From contig NZ_CANMQT010000015.1 of assembly GCF_947500065.1 (NCBI RefSeq), positions 62,001 to 126,000 of the forward strand: a DNA stretch of 64,000 bases. Direction: 5' to 3'. Positions 15,252-23,976 of the stretch are shown piece after piece; position 1 is the stretch's first letter, and every line of letters begins with the position of its first letter. The position numbers and the translations under genes were made by a program. Below the pieces are notes generated by a model that was given only the letters and a program-made list of their open reading frames with translations, was not told the DNA's origin and did not search any database. The DNA comes from an uncultured Aquimarina sp. (GTDB taxonomy: Bacteria > Bacteroidota > Bacteroidia > Flavobacteriales > Flavobacteriaceae).

Positions 15252-17195
15252 TTATGGGTTTACTGTTTTTGTTTCGGCTTTTCCGTCATTGATGACTTCT
15301 GATCCAGATTCTTTTAGGTAGGTGTCCAGAAATTTTAGAATTCTACCATAGGCTTCAATCTGATTCTCCTTTTTCACAAAACCATGTCCTTCATCTTCAA
15401 ATAAAACATATTCTACAGGAACACCATTTTTCTTAACGCCTGCTACAATTTCATCGGATTCTACTTTCAATACTCTTGGATCTTTAGCTCCTTGTAATAC
15501 AATCAATGGTTTGGTAACTTTTTCTGTATGAAATAATGGAGAAATCTGACGTAGCCTCACTGAATCAGCAGTATTAGGATCACCCATTTCTGTATACAAT
15601 GCTTCTTTAAAAGATTCCCACCATGGTGGAATACTTTTTAATGTTCTTAACCAGTTGGTTACTCCAAATATATTTACTCCTACTTTAAATTCTTCAGGTG
15701 TGTAGGTAAGTGCTGCCATCGTCATATATCCACCATAAGAACCACCGATAATTCCGATTTTATTTGGGTCAATAATATCTTGCTGTGCTAACCAATCTTT
15801 TCCGGCTACACAATCTTTTAAATCTTTATCTCCGTGGTTTTGATCATCCATTTTATAGAATGTTTTTCCGTAACCACTACTACCTCGATTATTGACTGCT
15901 AAGATCGCATATCCGTGATTCACATAATACTGAATTTGAGAACTAAATCCTTGTCTGGATTGCCCTCCAGGACCACCGTGTACCCATACCAATGCTGGAA
16001 CTTTATTATCTGCTGTTGCTTGTTTCGGTTTATAATAAATAGCAGGAATTTCTAATCCATCAAAGGATTTAAAGCGAACCACTTCTGAAGCTACCAAATG
16101 GTCTTCATTAATATCTTTATTCAGTACATCCGTAAGTTGATGATGCTCTTTTGATGCTAAATCATAAGCATATACATTTCTTGGAGTGCTTGATCCCGAA
16201 ACATTTAAGAATGCCATAGACTCATCTCTGGAAAAACTCGCACTAGAGATTTCTTTATTTTCGAATGAAGGAAATTCTACCGATTTCCTAGTAGCAACCT
16301 CTTTTACATCCATTACAGTTTTAGCATCTTCATTGGTAAACATCACCTGATATTTTCCGTTTCTGGTGAAATAAAATGAATTGATGTCCCAGTTTTTTTC
16401 TGCTACTTTTTCTTTAGTACCATCCGCCAGATTGTATTTCATTAAATAACTAAACTCTGCATTGTCATCTGTGGTATAGTAGAATGAAGCATTATCCGGA
16501 GAAAAATCCTGAGGTCTATTACCACTAGTATTCTCATTGATTTTAGTTTTTTCCTTGGTTTCTGTATTCATGATATACAGATCGATATCATTAGTAGTGA
16601 TTGCTTTGGTAAGCGCAATATACTTTCTGTCTTCAGACATTCCGCCAAAATCCATTCCGTCATTGTTCTGATAGATTACCTTAGAGGTGAAATCAGCAAT
16701 ATTCATTTCGTAATGATCCATATACTTAGGATCCCTCTCATTACTACCGTAGAAGAAGCTTTTACCATCTTTAGACCAACCTCTAAATAAAGCTCTTACA
16801 TCTTTCTCTGGAGTCAGACGTTTTATACCAGAACTGTCTTTTAGGAAAATTTTGAATATTTCATCACCGTTTCCATCCATTCTAAATAGAATTCTATTAT
16901 CCTCCGGAAAATACGAAATACCGAAAACAGAAGAACTATCCGATTTTGTAACCGGAATCAATTCTCCACCTTTAACCGAAGTTGTATACATATTATAGAT
17001 ACCGGAACGATTACTAGTCATCAATACTTTGGATTTATCATTAGAAAACCCATTAGCAAATGCGTTTTCATTATCCATAAATTGTTCAATTGAATATTCT
17101 TCAATTGCAATCGGTTTTGCAACCTCTTCTTTCTTTTCTTTTTTACAGGAGTGGAGTAGTAGTACTCCAATTCCTAAAATGATAAGTTTTTTCAT
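15252..17195 (-). CDS. S9 family prolyl oligopeptidase-like lipoprotein
   Basis: A 647-residue serine peptidase. It starts with a lipobox (LLLHSC, C17). Residues 40-370 form a TolB/WD40-like beta-propeller (repeats of the kind FSPDNASFYYTTDD), and the catalytic alpha/beta-hydrolase domain covers 375-630. The nucleophile is S486 in GGSYGGYM, with D572 (GAKDPRV) and H604 (DEGHGF) completing the triad; HGGPGG (406-411) contributes the oxyanion region. The family cleaves short peptides, dipeptidyl or acylaminoacyl. Envelope anchoring suggests use of peptides arriving in the periplasm. It is 11 bases downstream of the propeller-protein gene, consistent with an operon with 17207-20440 and 20459-21232. 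Confidence 0.92.
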   Translation of the reverse strand: MKKLIILGIGVLLLHSCKKEKKEEVAKPIAIEEYSIEQFMDNENAFANGFSNDKSKVLMTSNRSGIYNMYTTSVKGGELIPVTKSDSSSVFGISYFPEDNRILFRMDGNGDEIFKIFLKDSSGIKRLTPEKDVRALFRGWSKDGKSFFYGSNERDPKYMDHYEMNIADFTSKVIYQNNDGMDFGGMSEDRKYIALTKAITTNDIDLYIMNTETKEKTKINENTSGNRPQDFSPDNASFYYTTDDNAEFSYLMKYNLADGTKEKVAEKNWDINSFYFTRNGKYQVMFTNEDAKTVMDVKEVATRKSVEFPSFENKEISSASFSRDESMAFLNVSGSSTPRNVYAYDLASKEHHQLTDVLNKDINEDHLVASEVVRFKSFDGLEIPAIYYKPKQATADNKVPALVWVHGGPGGQSRQGFSSQIQYYVNHGYAILAVNNRGSSGYGKTFYKMDDQNHGDKDLKDCVAGKDWLAQQDIIDPNKIGIIGGSYGGYMTMAALTYTPEEFKVGVNIFGVTNWLRTLKSIPPWWESFKEALYTEMGDPNTADSVRLRQISPLFHTEKVTKPLIVLQGAKDPRVLKVESDEIVAGVKKNGVPVEYVLFEDEGHGFVKKENQIEAYGRILKFLDTYLKESGSEVINDGKAETKTVNP

Positions 17196-17206
17196 GTGTG
17201 AAAGTT

Positions 17207-20200
17207 TTATTTGATTGTGAAGCTTTTTATTTCTTTAAAAGGAGATGTTTCTAATTTCTCCATATTCTCTTGATACGGTTTCCAATCATTAGTAAAGAAC
17301 ATATTCGTCTTATCTAATGCATCTGATAATGCATTTTTAGCATGTTTTATCAGAGTGTTCTCTGTGGCAGTCAAACCATTCTGGCGACTACCGCTATACC
17401 ATCCTGCAGTACCAAGACGCTGCATTACCGTAACTTCAGGATTACGAGTAATTCCCTGTCTTTTGTCTTCTTTACCTATATATATAGCAATCGTAGAGTC
17501 GATTTTTTTAATAATATTTTTAGATGCTTTAATCTGATCTTTAAACTTCTTTTTATCTAGTTTTTTAAGTTCTTTCTGATATTTTGAAGCTACTTCTTTA
17601 CTCTCTACTAATTGCTTAACGGCATCAGCAGCAGTTTGCCTCATTGCTTCCAGATTTTTAGAAGCATTGTATACTTCGTTTATGTTTTGTTGTGAAACTT
17701 GTAATCTTGGATCAGATTTAACTTGGATACTGGTTTCGGATTTTTGATCTCCATATTTCATTACCATTTTATAAGTTCCTGGTTTCACACCAACGCCACC
17801 TGGCTCTCTTTTAGATTTCTCAATTTTTCTGGATGGACGATCAACACCTTTTTCATCCATAAACCAACGCATTTTATGAATTCCAGTAGAATCTGGAGTT
17901 TTTTGCTTAAGCGTTCTGATCAATCGATCTCCATCATAAATTGTAAGATGAATAGAATCCCATTTCACCTTTGTTTCTTCTTTTTCATCATCTGCAGTAT
18001 CTTCTTCCTCTTCATCATTTTCTTTGTCTGTCTCTTCACCGTCTTCCTTCTTTTTAGACGCTTCTTTTTCCGCTACGGTTACAAAATAAGAAATGTGAGC
18101 TCCAAAATCACGATTTTCGCCATTAAACAAAGCATCTCCGCCAAAACGACTTCCGGTAGGTTGCTGGTAAGCCGCTTGATACGCTACAGGAGGATCAAAT
18201 ACTTGTAGTTTTTGATTTAGAATAGTTTTATTCTTTGCCAAAGCACGTAATGGTCTGATATCATCTAATACCCAAGCAGCTCTACCAAAGGTTCCGATTA
18301 CCAAGTCATGTTCTCTAGGCTGGATTACTAAATCTTTTACAGAAACTGTTGGGAAACCAGCTGTCCATTTTGTCCATTTGTTTCCAGCGTTCAGAGAAAT
18401 ATATAAACCATCATCTGTTCCTAAGAAAAGTAAGTTTTTTTCTATTGGATCTTCAACGATACTTAGCGTATAGCTTTTTACATCGTTTCCGTCTACAATA
18501 CGCTGCCATGTTTTACCATAATCTACAGTTCTGTATGCATACGGAGTATAATTAAATCTTCTATAATCATTAGCTACTAAAAGGGCTTCTCCTTTTTTCT
18601 TATTAGATGCTTTGATCTGAACGATCCAACTTCCGGCAGGTAATCCTTTAATATTTTTAGATACATCAGTCCAGTTTGCTCCTCCATTTTGAGTAACATG
18701 GACACGTCCGTCATCGGTTGCTGCCCATAGCATATTTTGTTCTAAAGAAGATGGTTCTATGACTAAAACGGTACAATGATTCTCTGCTCCGGTAGCATCC
18801 ATTGTTAATCCACCACTTTCTGCTTGTTTTAGCTTTTCAGGGTTATTGGTAGATAGGTCTGGAGAAATAACCTCCCAAGTCAATCCTTTGTCCTTGCTCT
18901 TATGTACAAATTGACTTCCGAAATATAGTGTACTATTATCAAAAGGATCGATATTGATAGCTGCATTCCAGTTAAAACGTAGTTTTACTTCAGGATCCGC
19001 ATGGGTTGGTTTAACGGTATAGTTGTTACCCGTCATCCAATCATAACGGCTTACAAATCCTTGTTGACTCATAGACCAACCATATCGAGAATCGTCTTTA
19101 TCCGGAACAACATCAAATCCATCTCCAAAAGAAATTTCCTGCCAGTATGAATTTCTAATTCCCTGAGCTTTCCAAACATATGCAGGTCCGCGCCAGCTAC
19201 CATTATCTTGCATACCTCCATAAACGTTATATGGATACTCATTATCCACATTGATATGATAGAACTGAGCAACAGGTAGGTTTCCAATAAACCTCCAGGT
19301 TTTTCCTCCATCTCTGGTGATATTTAATCCTCCGTCATTACCGTCAATCATAAAATCACCATCTTGTGGATGTATCCACCAAGCGTGATGATCAGGATGT
19401 ACGCCATTATCCACTCCGTAGGCAGGCATGAGTTGCTTAAAATTCTTACCTCCATCTTCGGATACATTTACATAGGTAAATACAGAATACACTCTATTTT
19501 CATTCTGGGGATCAACATAAATCTCAGAATAATAGAAGGGACGATTACCGATGTCATTTTTGTCATTTATTTTTTTCCAGTTAAATCCACCATCTTCAGA
19601 TTTGTATAAAGCATTCTTTTTAGCTTCAACTAAGGCATATATAATGTTTGGTTTATTCCGAGAGATAGCAATACCGATACGCCCTAAATCTCCTTTTGGT
19701 AAACCATCTTTATCGGTCTTTTCTTCCCAGGTCTTTCCTCCATCGTGTGTTATATATAATCCAGATCCTTCACCTCCAGATTTAAAAAACCAGGGATCAC
19801 GTTTGTGTTCCCATAGCGCAGCAATCAATTTATTAGGATTGGTAGGATCCATTACCAGATCAGCAGCTCCTGTTTTATTATTTGCAAAGAGTACTTTATT
19901 CCAAGTTTTTCCACCATCTGTGGTTTTAAAAACTCCTCTTTCTGGATGTTCTCCCCAAGGTGATCCTATAGCCGCTACATATACGGTATTAGGATCTGTA
20001 GGATCTATTATTACTCTATGGATATGACGGGTTTTTTCTAGCCCCATTAATTTCCAGTTTTTACCGCCATCTAGAGATTTATAAATTCCATATCCTCCAT
20101 TAAGACTATTTCTTGGATTACCTTCTCCTGTTCCCGCCCAAATTACCGAAGGGTTGGATTGTTGGATAGCTACTGCTCCAATGGATGCGGTAACTTCTTT

Positions 20201-20440
20201 ATCAAAAACTGGGTTCCATTTAATTCCTCCAGAAGTGGATTTCCACAATCCTCCGGAAGCTGTTCCGGCATACATAATATCTGGATCGGAGGTAACAACA
20301 TCAATAGACGTTACACGTCCACTCATTCCACCAGGACCAATATTACGTGGATTCATTTTTTTTACGTGATCCATCGAAAACTCCTGTGCAGAAACAATAG
20401 ATGTTAGTATCAAGGATATTAGAAATAATAATCTTTTCAT
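17207..20440 (-). CDS. Secreted BNR/Asp-box (VPS10/sortilin-like) propeller protein
   Basis: A 1077-residue exported protein (signal peptide ending SIVSA). Residues 20-700 carry many Asp-box repeats of the S-x-D-G-G-x-x-W type: KSTSGGIKW, KSLDGGKNWK, KTTDGGKTW, ITHDGGKTW, KSEDGGFNWK, VTQNGGANWT. These define the sialidase/VPS10-like 10-bladed propeller often annotated as glycosyl hydrolase or YVTN/BNR repeat protein in Bacteroidota. A strongly acidic low-complexity linker (about 800-830, with runs of E and D) precedes a strand-rich domain (about 830-910) and a helical C-terminal segment. No glycosidase catalytic residues can be assigned. It is the second gene of the MBL/propeller/S9/DUF2490 operon, so a role in protein or peptide binding is more plausible than sugar hydrolysis. 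Confidence 0.85.
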   Translation of the reverse strand: MKRLLFLISLILTSIVSAQEFSMDHVKKMNPRNIGPGGMSGRVTSIDVVTSDPDIMYAGTASGGLWKSTSGGIKWNPVFDKEVTASIGAVAIQQSNPSVIWAGTGEGNPRNSLNGGYGIYKSLDGGKNWKLMGLEKTRHIHRVIIDPTDPNTVYVAAIGSPWGEHPERGVFKTTDGGKTWNKVLFANNKTGAADLVMDPTNPNKLIAALWEHKRDPWFFKSGGEGSGLYITHDGGKTWEEKTDKDGLPKGDLGRIGIAISRNKPNIIYALVEAKKNALYKSEDGGFNWKKINDKNDIGNRPFYYSEIYVDPQNENRVYSVFTYVNVSEDGGKNFKQLMPAYGVDNGVHPDHHAWWIHPQDGDFMIDGNDGGLNITRDGGKTWRFIGNLPVAQFYHINVDNEYPYNVYGGMQDNGSWRGPAYVWKAQGIRNSYWQEISFGDGFDVVPDKDDSRYGWSMSQQGFVSRYDWMTGNNYTVKPTHADPEVKLRFNWNAAINIDPFDNSTLYFGSQFVHKSKDKGLTWEVISPDLSTNNPEKLKQAESGGLTMDATGAENHCTVLVIEPSSLEQNMLWAATDDGRVHVTQNGGANWTDVSKNIKGLPAGSWIVQIKASNKKKGEALLVANDYRRFNYTPYAYRTVDYGKTWQRIVDGNDVKSYTLSIVEDPIEKNLLFLGTDDGLYISLNAGNKWTKWTAGFPTVSVKDLVIQPREHDLVIGTFGRAAWVLDDIRPLRALAKNKTILNQKLQVFDPPVAYQAAYQQPTGSRFGGDALFNGENRDFGAHISYFVTVAEKEASKKKEDGEETDKENDEEEEDTADDEKEETKVKWDSIHLTIYDGDRLIRTLKQKTPDSTGIHKMRWFMDEKGVDRPSRKIEKSKREPGGVGVKPGTYKMVMKYGDQKSETSIQVKSDPRLQVSQQNINEVYNASKNLEAMRQTAADAVKQLVESKEVASKYQKELKKLDKKKFKDQIKASKNIIKKIDSTIAIYIGKEDKRQGITRNPEVTVMQRLGTAGWYSGSRQNGLTATENTLIKHAKNALSDALDKTNMFFTNDWKPYQENMEKLETSPFKEIKSFTIK

Positions 20441-20458
20441 TTTGAAATAGTGAGTTAA

Positions 20459-21232
20459 TTATAGTTGTATTTGTTCTTCTAGTGTTGTTAGGAAATGTAT
20501 ATCTGGATACTTTTTTTTCATATCCTGTAATTCTTGTTTCTTAATTCTTGGCGAAATGTGCGTAGCAATGATTCGCTTAGGGTTGATATGTTTTTTAATC
20601 AATACGGTTGCGTTGTCTTCTAATAGCATCCAGTATGGTAGAATTGCAATGTCTATAGTTTCTTTTACTAAATCCAATTGATCAAATAAACTGATCTTTT
20701 CCATCCAATTGGTGTCTCCGACATGCAGGATTTTTTTAGAACCAAAATCTATTATATACCCTACATTTTTAACGGATACGTGTCTTTTGCCAGCATGATT
20801 TATTTTTAGTCCGGTAATTTTAAGATCTTTAACTTGGAAGGTCTGTTTGCTATAATCGGTGGTAGTTATTGTAAATAATCGGTCTTTAGAATTTTTAATT
20901 TCTTTGGTGATTTGATCAGATCCAAACAAAACCGCTTTTTTATTGCTGTCTAAATATTTGTTAGAAAGAGATGCGCTAAAATGATCTCCATGATAGTGTG
21001 TAAAAAGAATAGCATCTGGCTGTAATGTGGTATGTATGGTAGCTACTAATTGTGATGTAGGAAAAAGGTAATCCTCACCATATTCTGTATGTAGTCCATC
21101 AATTAATACAGAAGATTGTTCATTGGATATATAAACCCCCATATTTCCTGTATAGATTAGAGATAGTTTCTTTTGCGAAAAGCCAGAAATACCAAGAAGA
21201 ATAATGGTTAAAAGGAAAAATCTTTTTAACAT
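20459..21232 (-). CDS. Exported MBL-fold metallo-hydrolase
   Basis: A 257-residue protein with a signal peptide (ending GISGFSQ). The metallo-beta-lactamase metal site is present: H79, H81, D83, H84 in THYHGDHF, a further Asp in HVGDTNW and His in IIATHIS. The fold resembles the UlaG/YtnP-like single-domain group rather than true lactamases, because the sequence lacks the usual lactamase loops and ends soon after the last His. It is the first gene of a likely four-gene operon (18-base gap to the propeller protein). Substrate unknown; a phosphodiester or lactone is possible. Confidence 0.85.
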   Translation of the reverse strand: MLKRFFLLTIILLGISGFSQKKLSLIYTGNMGVYISNEQSSVLIDGLHTEYGEDYLFPTSQLVATIHTTLQPDAILFTHYHGDHFSASLSNKYLDSNKKAVLFGSDQITKEIKNSKDRLFTITTTDYSKQTFQVKDLKITGLKINHAGKRHVSVKNVGYIIDFGSKKILHVGDTNWMEKISLFDQLDLVKETIDIAILPYWMLLEDNATVLIKKHINPKRIIATHISPRIKKQELQDMKKKYPDIHFLTTLEEQIQL

Positions 21233-21318
21233 TTTTTGATTGATTACCTAATTGTGTGGTTAAAGTTAAGAAAATGAAAATGCGAAACTCTTAAAGGGGT
21301 GTTAAGGTGAAAAAGAGG

Positions 21319-21326
21319 TAAATTTG
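21319..21326 (+). promoter_or_regulatory. Candidate -7 promoter element for 21346-21579
   Basis: TAAATTTG matches TAnnTTTG exactly, 19 bases upstream of the ATG at 21346. I do not see a clear -33 TTTG at the right spacing, so the call is weak. Confidence 0.3.
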
Positions 21327-21345
21327 AGTATTTTAAAATCATACT

Positions 21346-21579
21346 ATGAAATTTATAGAACTCACATTAAAGAATCACACCATTGTTCATGGGTTTGATG
21401 CCAGAAATCAAGAAATTATTGAAGAGGTAACCGTAGCATCCCCTTCCAAAAAACTAGTAGCTGTAGATAGAATATTATCGGTTAGTCAGAAGTTTATATT
21501 AATCAAGTATGCATATGACAGAGTCATATACTGGGAATATCTTGAAGAATATGAAAGTGTAAAAAAAATGATTACTTAA
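21346..21579 (+). CDS. Small conserved-looking protein of 77 residues
   Basis: A short rightward gene facing leftward neighbours on both sides. The product is soluble, with strands MKFIELTLKNHTIVHGF, KKLVAVDRILSVSQKFILIKYAY and RVIYWEYLEEYESVKKM. The last part reads like the small flavobacterial family built around DRI-S-V-S-x-x-F-I-L-I and W-E-Y-x-E, probably a compact beta-barrel. I cannot name a function. A TAnnTTTG element sits just upstream. The stop is 10 bases from the convergent gene 21590-21943. Confidence 0.65.
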   Translation: MKFIELTLKNHTIVHGFDARNQEIIEEVTVASPSKKLVAVDRILSVSQKFILIKYAYDRVIYWEYLEEYESVKKMIT

Positions 21580-21589
21580 AAAATAGCGA

Positions 21590-21943
21590 TTAAGGATTCA
21601 TGATTTTAGACTTTTTACTGTTTCTAGCTGATATTAACTTAAAGTCTTTATTAACTTTTACGATGATCATATTTCCCGTGTGGAGATTAATCATTTTCCA
21701 TCTAAAACCATAAGAGGTTTCGAAGATTGCCGACCTGGCCATTTTCCTTAAATCGATCTCGTCTATTTTTTCAATAACTTCTGCAGCTAAAATATCAAGT
21801 CCTCTTTTTTGAACTTCTTCATCCGAAAGTTTACGATCTGTTGGATTTTGAATAATATCAAACTTTGTTAGCTCAATAGAAAAGTCGTTAGGGTATAGTA
21901 CACCGAAAGAGAATAATAATAAGTATAGTATATATTGTTTCAT
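21590..21943 (-). CDS. Exported orphan protein of 117 residues
   Basis: It has a signal peptide (MKQYILYLLLFSFGVLYP). The mature part shows charged helices (DEEVQKRGLDILAAEVIEKIDEIDLRKMARSA) and a strand pair (YGFRWKMINLHTGNMIIVKVNKDFKLIS) ending in a basic tail. I do not recognise the family. It is transcribed alone. The convergent small gene at 21346-21579 ends 10 bases away. Confidence 0.6.
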   Translation of the reverse strand: MKQYILYLLLFSFGVLYPNDFSIELTKFDIIQNPTDRKLSDEEVQKRGLDILAAEVIEKIDEIDLRKMARSAIFETSYGFRWKMINLHTGNMIIVKVNKDFKLISARNSKKSKIMNP

Positions 21944-22214
21944 ATTTTGTTATTTAATAGAACTATATACTATGCTTATCACATATGATATAGTTACTAG
22001 ATTATTACTATTGTAACCATACTGTTGTTGTTATTTGTACTAAAATTTGACATTCTTAAATAAAGGGGACAATAAAATTAATTTATTAAAAGTCTTTTTA
22101 AGATATTATTTTGTTAAAAAAAGATTAATAAATCATAAAATATGGAATTTTGGACCGGATTTATAGGCTTTTTTTGAAGAATTATTAAAGAAAACTATTT
22201 TATTAAGGTAAATC

Positions 22215-23360
22215 TTATTTTGTACGTAGCTTTTCCAGATCATAAATTTTCCTTCCTAATTCTGCTAGAAACGGAATTCCAATAGTATCATATTCGTAGT
22301 TGTCATCATTAAAAATTCCATTTTCGTTTACATGTATTGTAGCAGATAAGATGAATTCGATATTATTCTTAGTGTCTTTAATGTAAGCACAATCAGTAAG
22401 ATAACCGTAAGCATATCCAACTTTATTATAAATTTCTATATGTTCCGGAATATCTTCTTTTGTATCACCAAACATGAAAAACTTCACATATCCATCGTAA
22501 TATTCTTTTTTATCATATCCCGCTGTAGCTGGTACTATTTTCATCGCTTGGAGGACAAATTCACGATCTTCATTAGTAATGTCAAAACGTTCTTTTTGTT
22601 TATACAATTCAGGGAATTGTATTCGTTTCATCATTTCGTGTAAAGACTTTAGTGGGAGATAATTTTTTTCTGAAAAATCTTTCGGACGCTCAATCAGCGT
22701 ATCATTGTAAATATATCCATTACCTTTTAATAGTTTTTGTAGAGATAATTTTGGAATAGGTGAGTTGTCCGTACTTTCTTGTTGAAACACAAGGATGCTA
22801 TCTTCTATGTTCTCTTTAAAAAAGATGGATTGTGTTTTCAAATTATGGGAATGGAAAGCTGATAAACGATGCAAAATGCTCCCATTTATATCTTTGGTCT
22901 GTATTTTTTTATTGATATAGTCCTGACCAAGAAATTCAAATAAACGATTGTATGCCTGGTTATCACTTACTGCGAAAATCTTTAAGATCTCTTTCTCTAT
23001 AGTAGTGTAGAGTGTATCCCGCTCTAATATGAAGTTTGTTTTTCTGTTAATAGAAACTCCATTTTCCTGTAGTTCTTTTAATCTCTCCAAAGCAACAAGT
23101 GCTATTGGAAATTTAACAGAGCTAGCAGGATAAAAATAAGTGCTATCCGAAACATTGAATTCATAATCAGTAAAAGTTACTTCTTCGTTTTCATCACGAT
23201 CTATCTGGCTATATAAAATCTGAACTTCATGTTTTTCAATATTTTGCATAACCTGCTTAATCTGTTCTGCATCCGAATCCAAAACTTTTTCTAAAGGATT
23301 TTTCTGCTTACAGGACATGAGGGAAAAGCACATCATACTCATATATATAATATATCTCAT
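22215..23360 (-). CDS. Class A beta-lactamase-like serine hydrolase (lipoprotein)
   Basis: A 381-residue protein with a lipobox (FSLMSC, C17). It carries the class A layout: SxxK at S80-K83 (ASSVKFP), SDN at 132-134, and KVG at 313-315 (YNKVGYAYGY) in place of KTG. Length (about 365 mature residues) exceeds the roughly 265 of true class A beta-lactamases, and the Glu166-type omega-loop motif is not obvious. It is therefore more likely a serine hydrolase or penicillin-binding-like enzyme of the beta-lactamase2 family than a resistance enzyme. It acts at the envelope. Directly upstream (23396-23700) lies a decayed M28 peptidase remnant on the same strand. Confidence 0.82.
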   Translation of the reverse strand: MRYIIYMSMMCFSLMSCKQKNPLEKVLDSDAEQIKQVMQNIEKHEVQILYSQIDRDENEEVTFTDYEFNVSDSTYFYPASSVKFPIALVALERLKELQENGVSINRKTNFILERDTLYTTIEKEILKIFAVSDNQAYNRLFEFLGQDYINKKIQTKDINGSILHRLSAFHSHNLKTQSIFFKENIEDSILVFQQESTDNSPIPKLSLQKLLKGNGYIYNDTLIERPKDFSEKNYLPLKSLHEMMKRIQFPELYKQKERFDITNEDREFVLQAMKIVPATAGYDKKEYYDGYVKFFMFGDTKEDIPEHIEIYNKVGYAYGYLTDCAYIKDTKNNIEFILSATIHVNENGIFNDDNYEYDTIGIPFLAELGRKIYDLEKLRTK

Positions 23361-23395
23361 AAAAAACGAAAATTAGCTAGTAGAAAAATAACAAT

Positions 23396-23700
23396 TTACT
23401 TTTTACTATACAATTTTTTACCTGCTGCATAATATTTATCACCTTCCACCCAAAAAGGAGTTTCAGGTGTATTAGCAATATTTCTGTAACCCAATACTTA
23501 CGACTGAAAGAATTTTAAAAGATAGTCATCGTCTAATGTATCAGGATTATGATTATAAGTGACCTGATAATAATCTTTTTGTTATTTCTTCACCAAAGAG
23601 GATGAATTCTATATTGATAGTAGAATTATCATTTATTTTTAATGCCATTAGATTCAGTTGTCCTTTCTGATCTTATTATGGTCAGGTATTAGTGCCTATG
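23396..23700 (-). pseudogene. Decayed duplicate of the 3' end of the M28 peptidase gene
   Basis: Read on the minus strand, this stretch aligns with the C-terminus of the intact M28 peptidase at 25651-27120. Matching phrases are NPDTLDDDYLLKFFQS, RNIANTPETPFWVEGDKYYAAGKKLY and, further upstream, FGEEITK and MALK. An in-frame TAA replaces Tyr in LLKFFQSYVL (near 23508), and at least two frameshifts lie before the QVT region and near 23650. No start codon or catalytic domain remains. It is a genuine remnant because the stop codon, the last 60 residues and the reading direction all correspond. It is separated from the intact copy by the T9SS cargo gene. Confidence 0.85.
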
Positions 23701-23976
23701 TTTATAAATCTCCGTAGCGCTAATGATTTCCGTTTATTTCATAAATATAATTCTTTCTTTAGTTCATAAGAATAGCTATTACTTATCTATATAGTTATGG
23801 TTTTAACAGATTGTTTGAAAAAATAAAAAATAAAAATGAGGGTAAGAATATTTTTGTTTTATAACACTATAGCAGAAATACAAATTAATGTGTTTTTTAA
23901 ATTTTCTTGCAAGAAAGGACATAAACTGTGGTGTCTATAAATAATTGCGGTCATAAATCTTTTAAAACAAACTATA
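23701..23976. other. Upstream region of the T9SS cargo gene
   Basis: No ORF. TATTTTTG at 23849-23856 on the plus strand matches TAnnTTTG, but no -33 partner is at the right spacing (TTTG at 23814-23817 is too far). The leader to the ATG at 23977 would be long, about 115 bases. Confidence 0.3.

Noticed and set aside
17723..18208. 161-residue plus-strand frame
   Set aside because: It lies antisense within the propeller-protein gene, whose frame has clear Asp-box repeats; the translation is low-complexity Phe/Ile/Ser.
19551..20027. 158-residue plus-strand frame
   Set aside because: Antisense shadow of the Asp-box propeller gene; no family features.
17207..20440. Sialidase or other glycoside hydrolase
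   Set aside because: Only Asp-box propeller repeats are visible; the arginine triad and catalytic residues of sialidases cannot be identified.
22215..23360. Antibiotic-resistance beta-lactamase
   Set aside because: SxxK, SDN and a KTG variant are present, but the protein is about 100 residues too long and the omega-loop Glu motif is not evident, so resistance is not supported.
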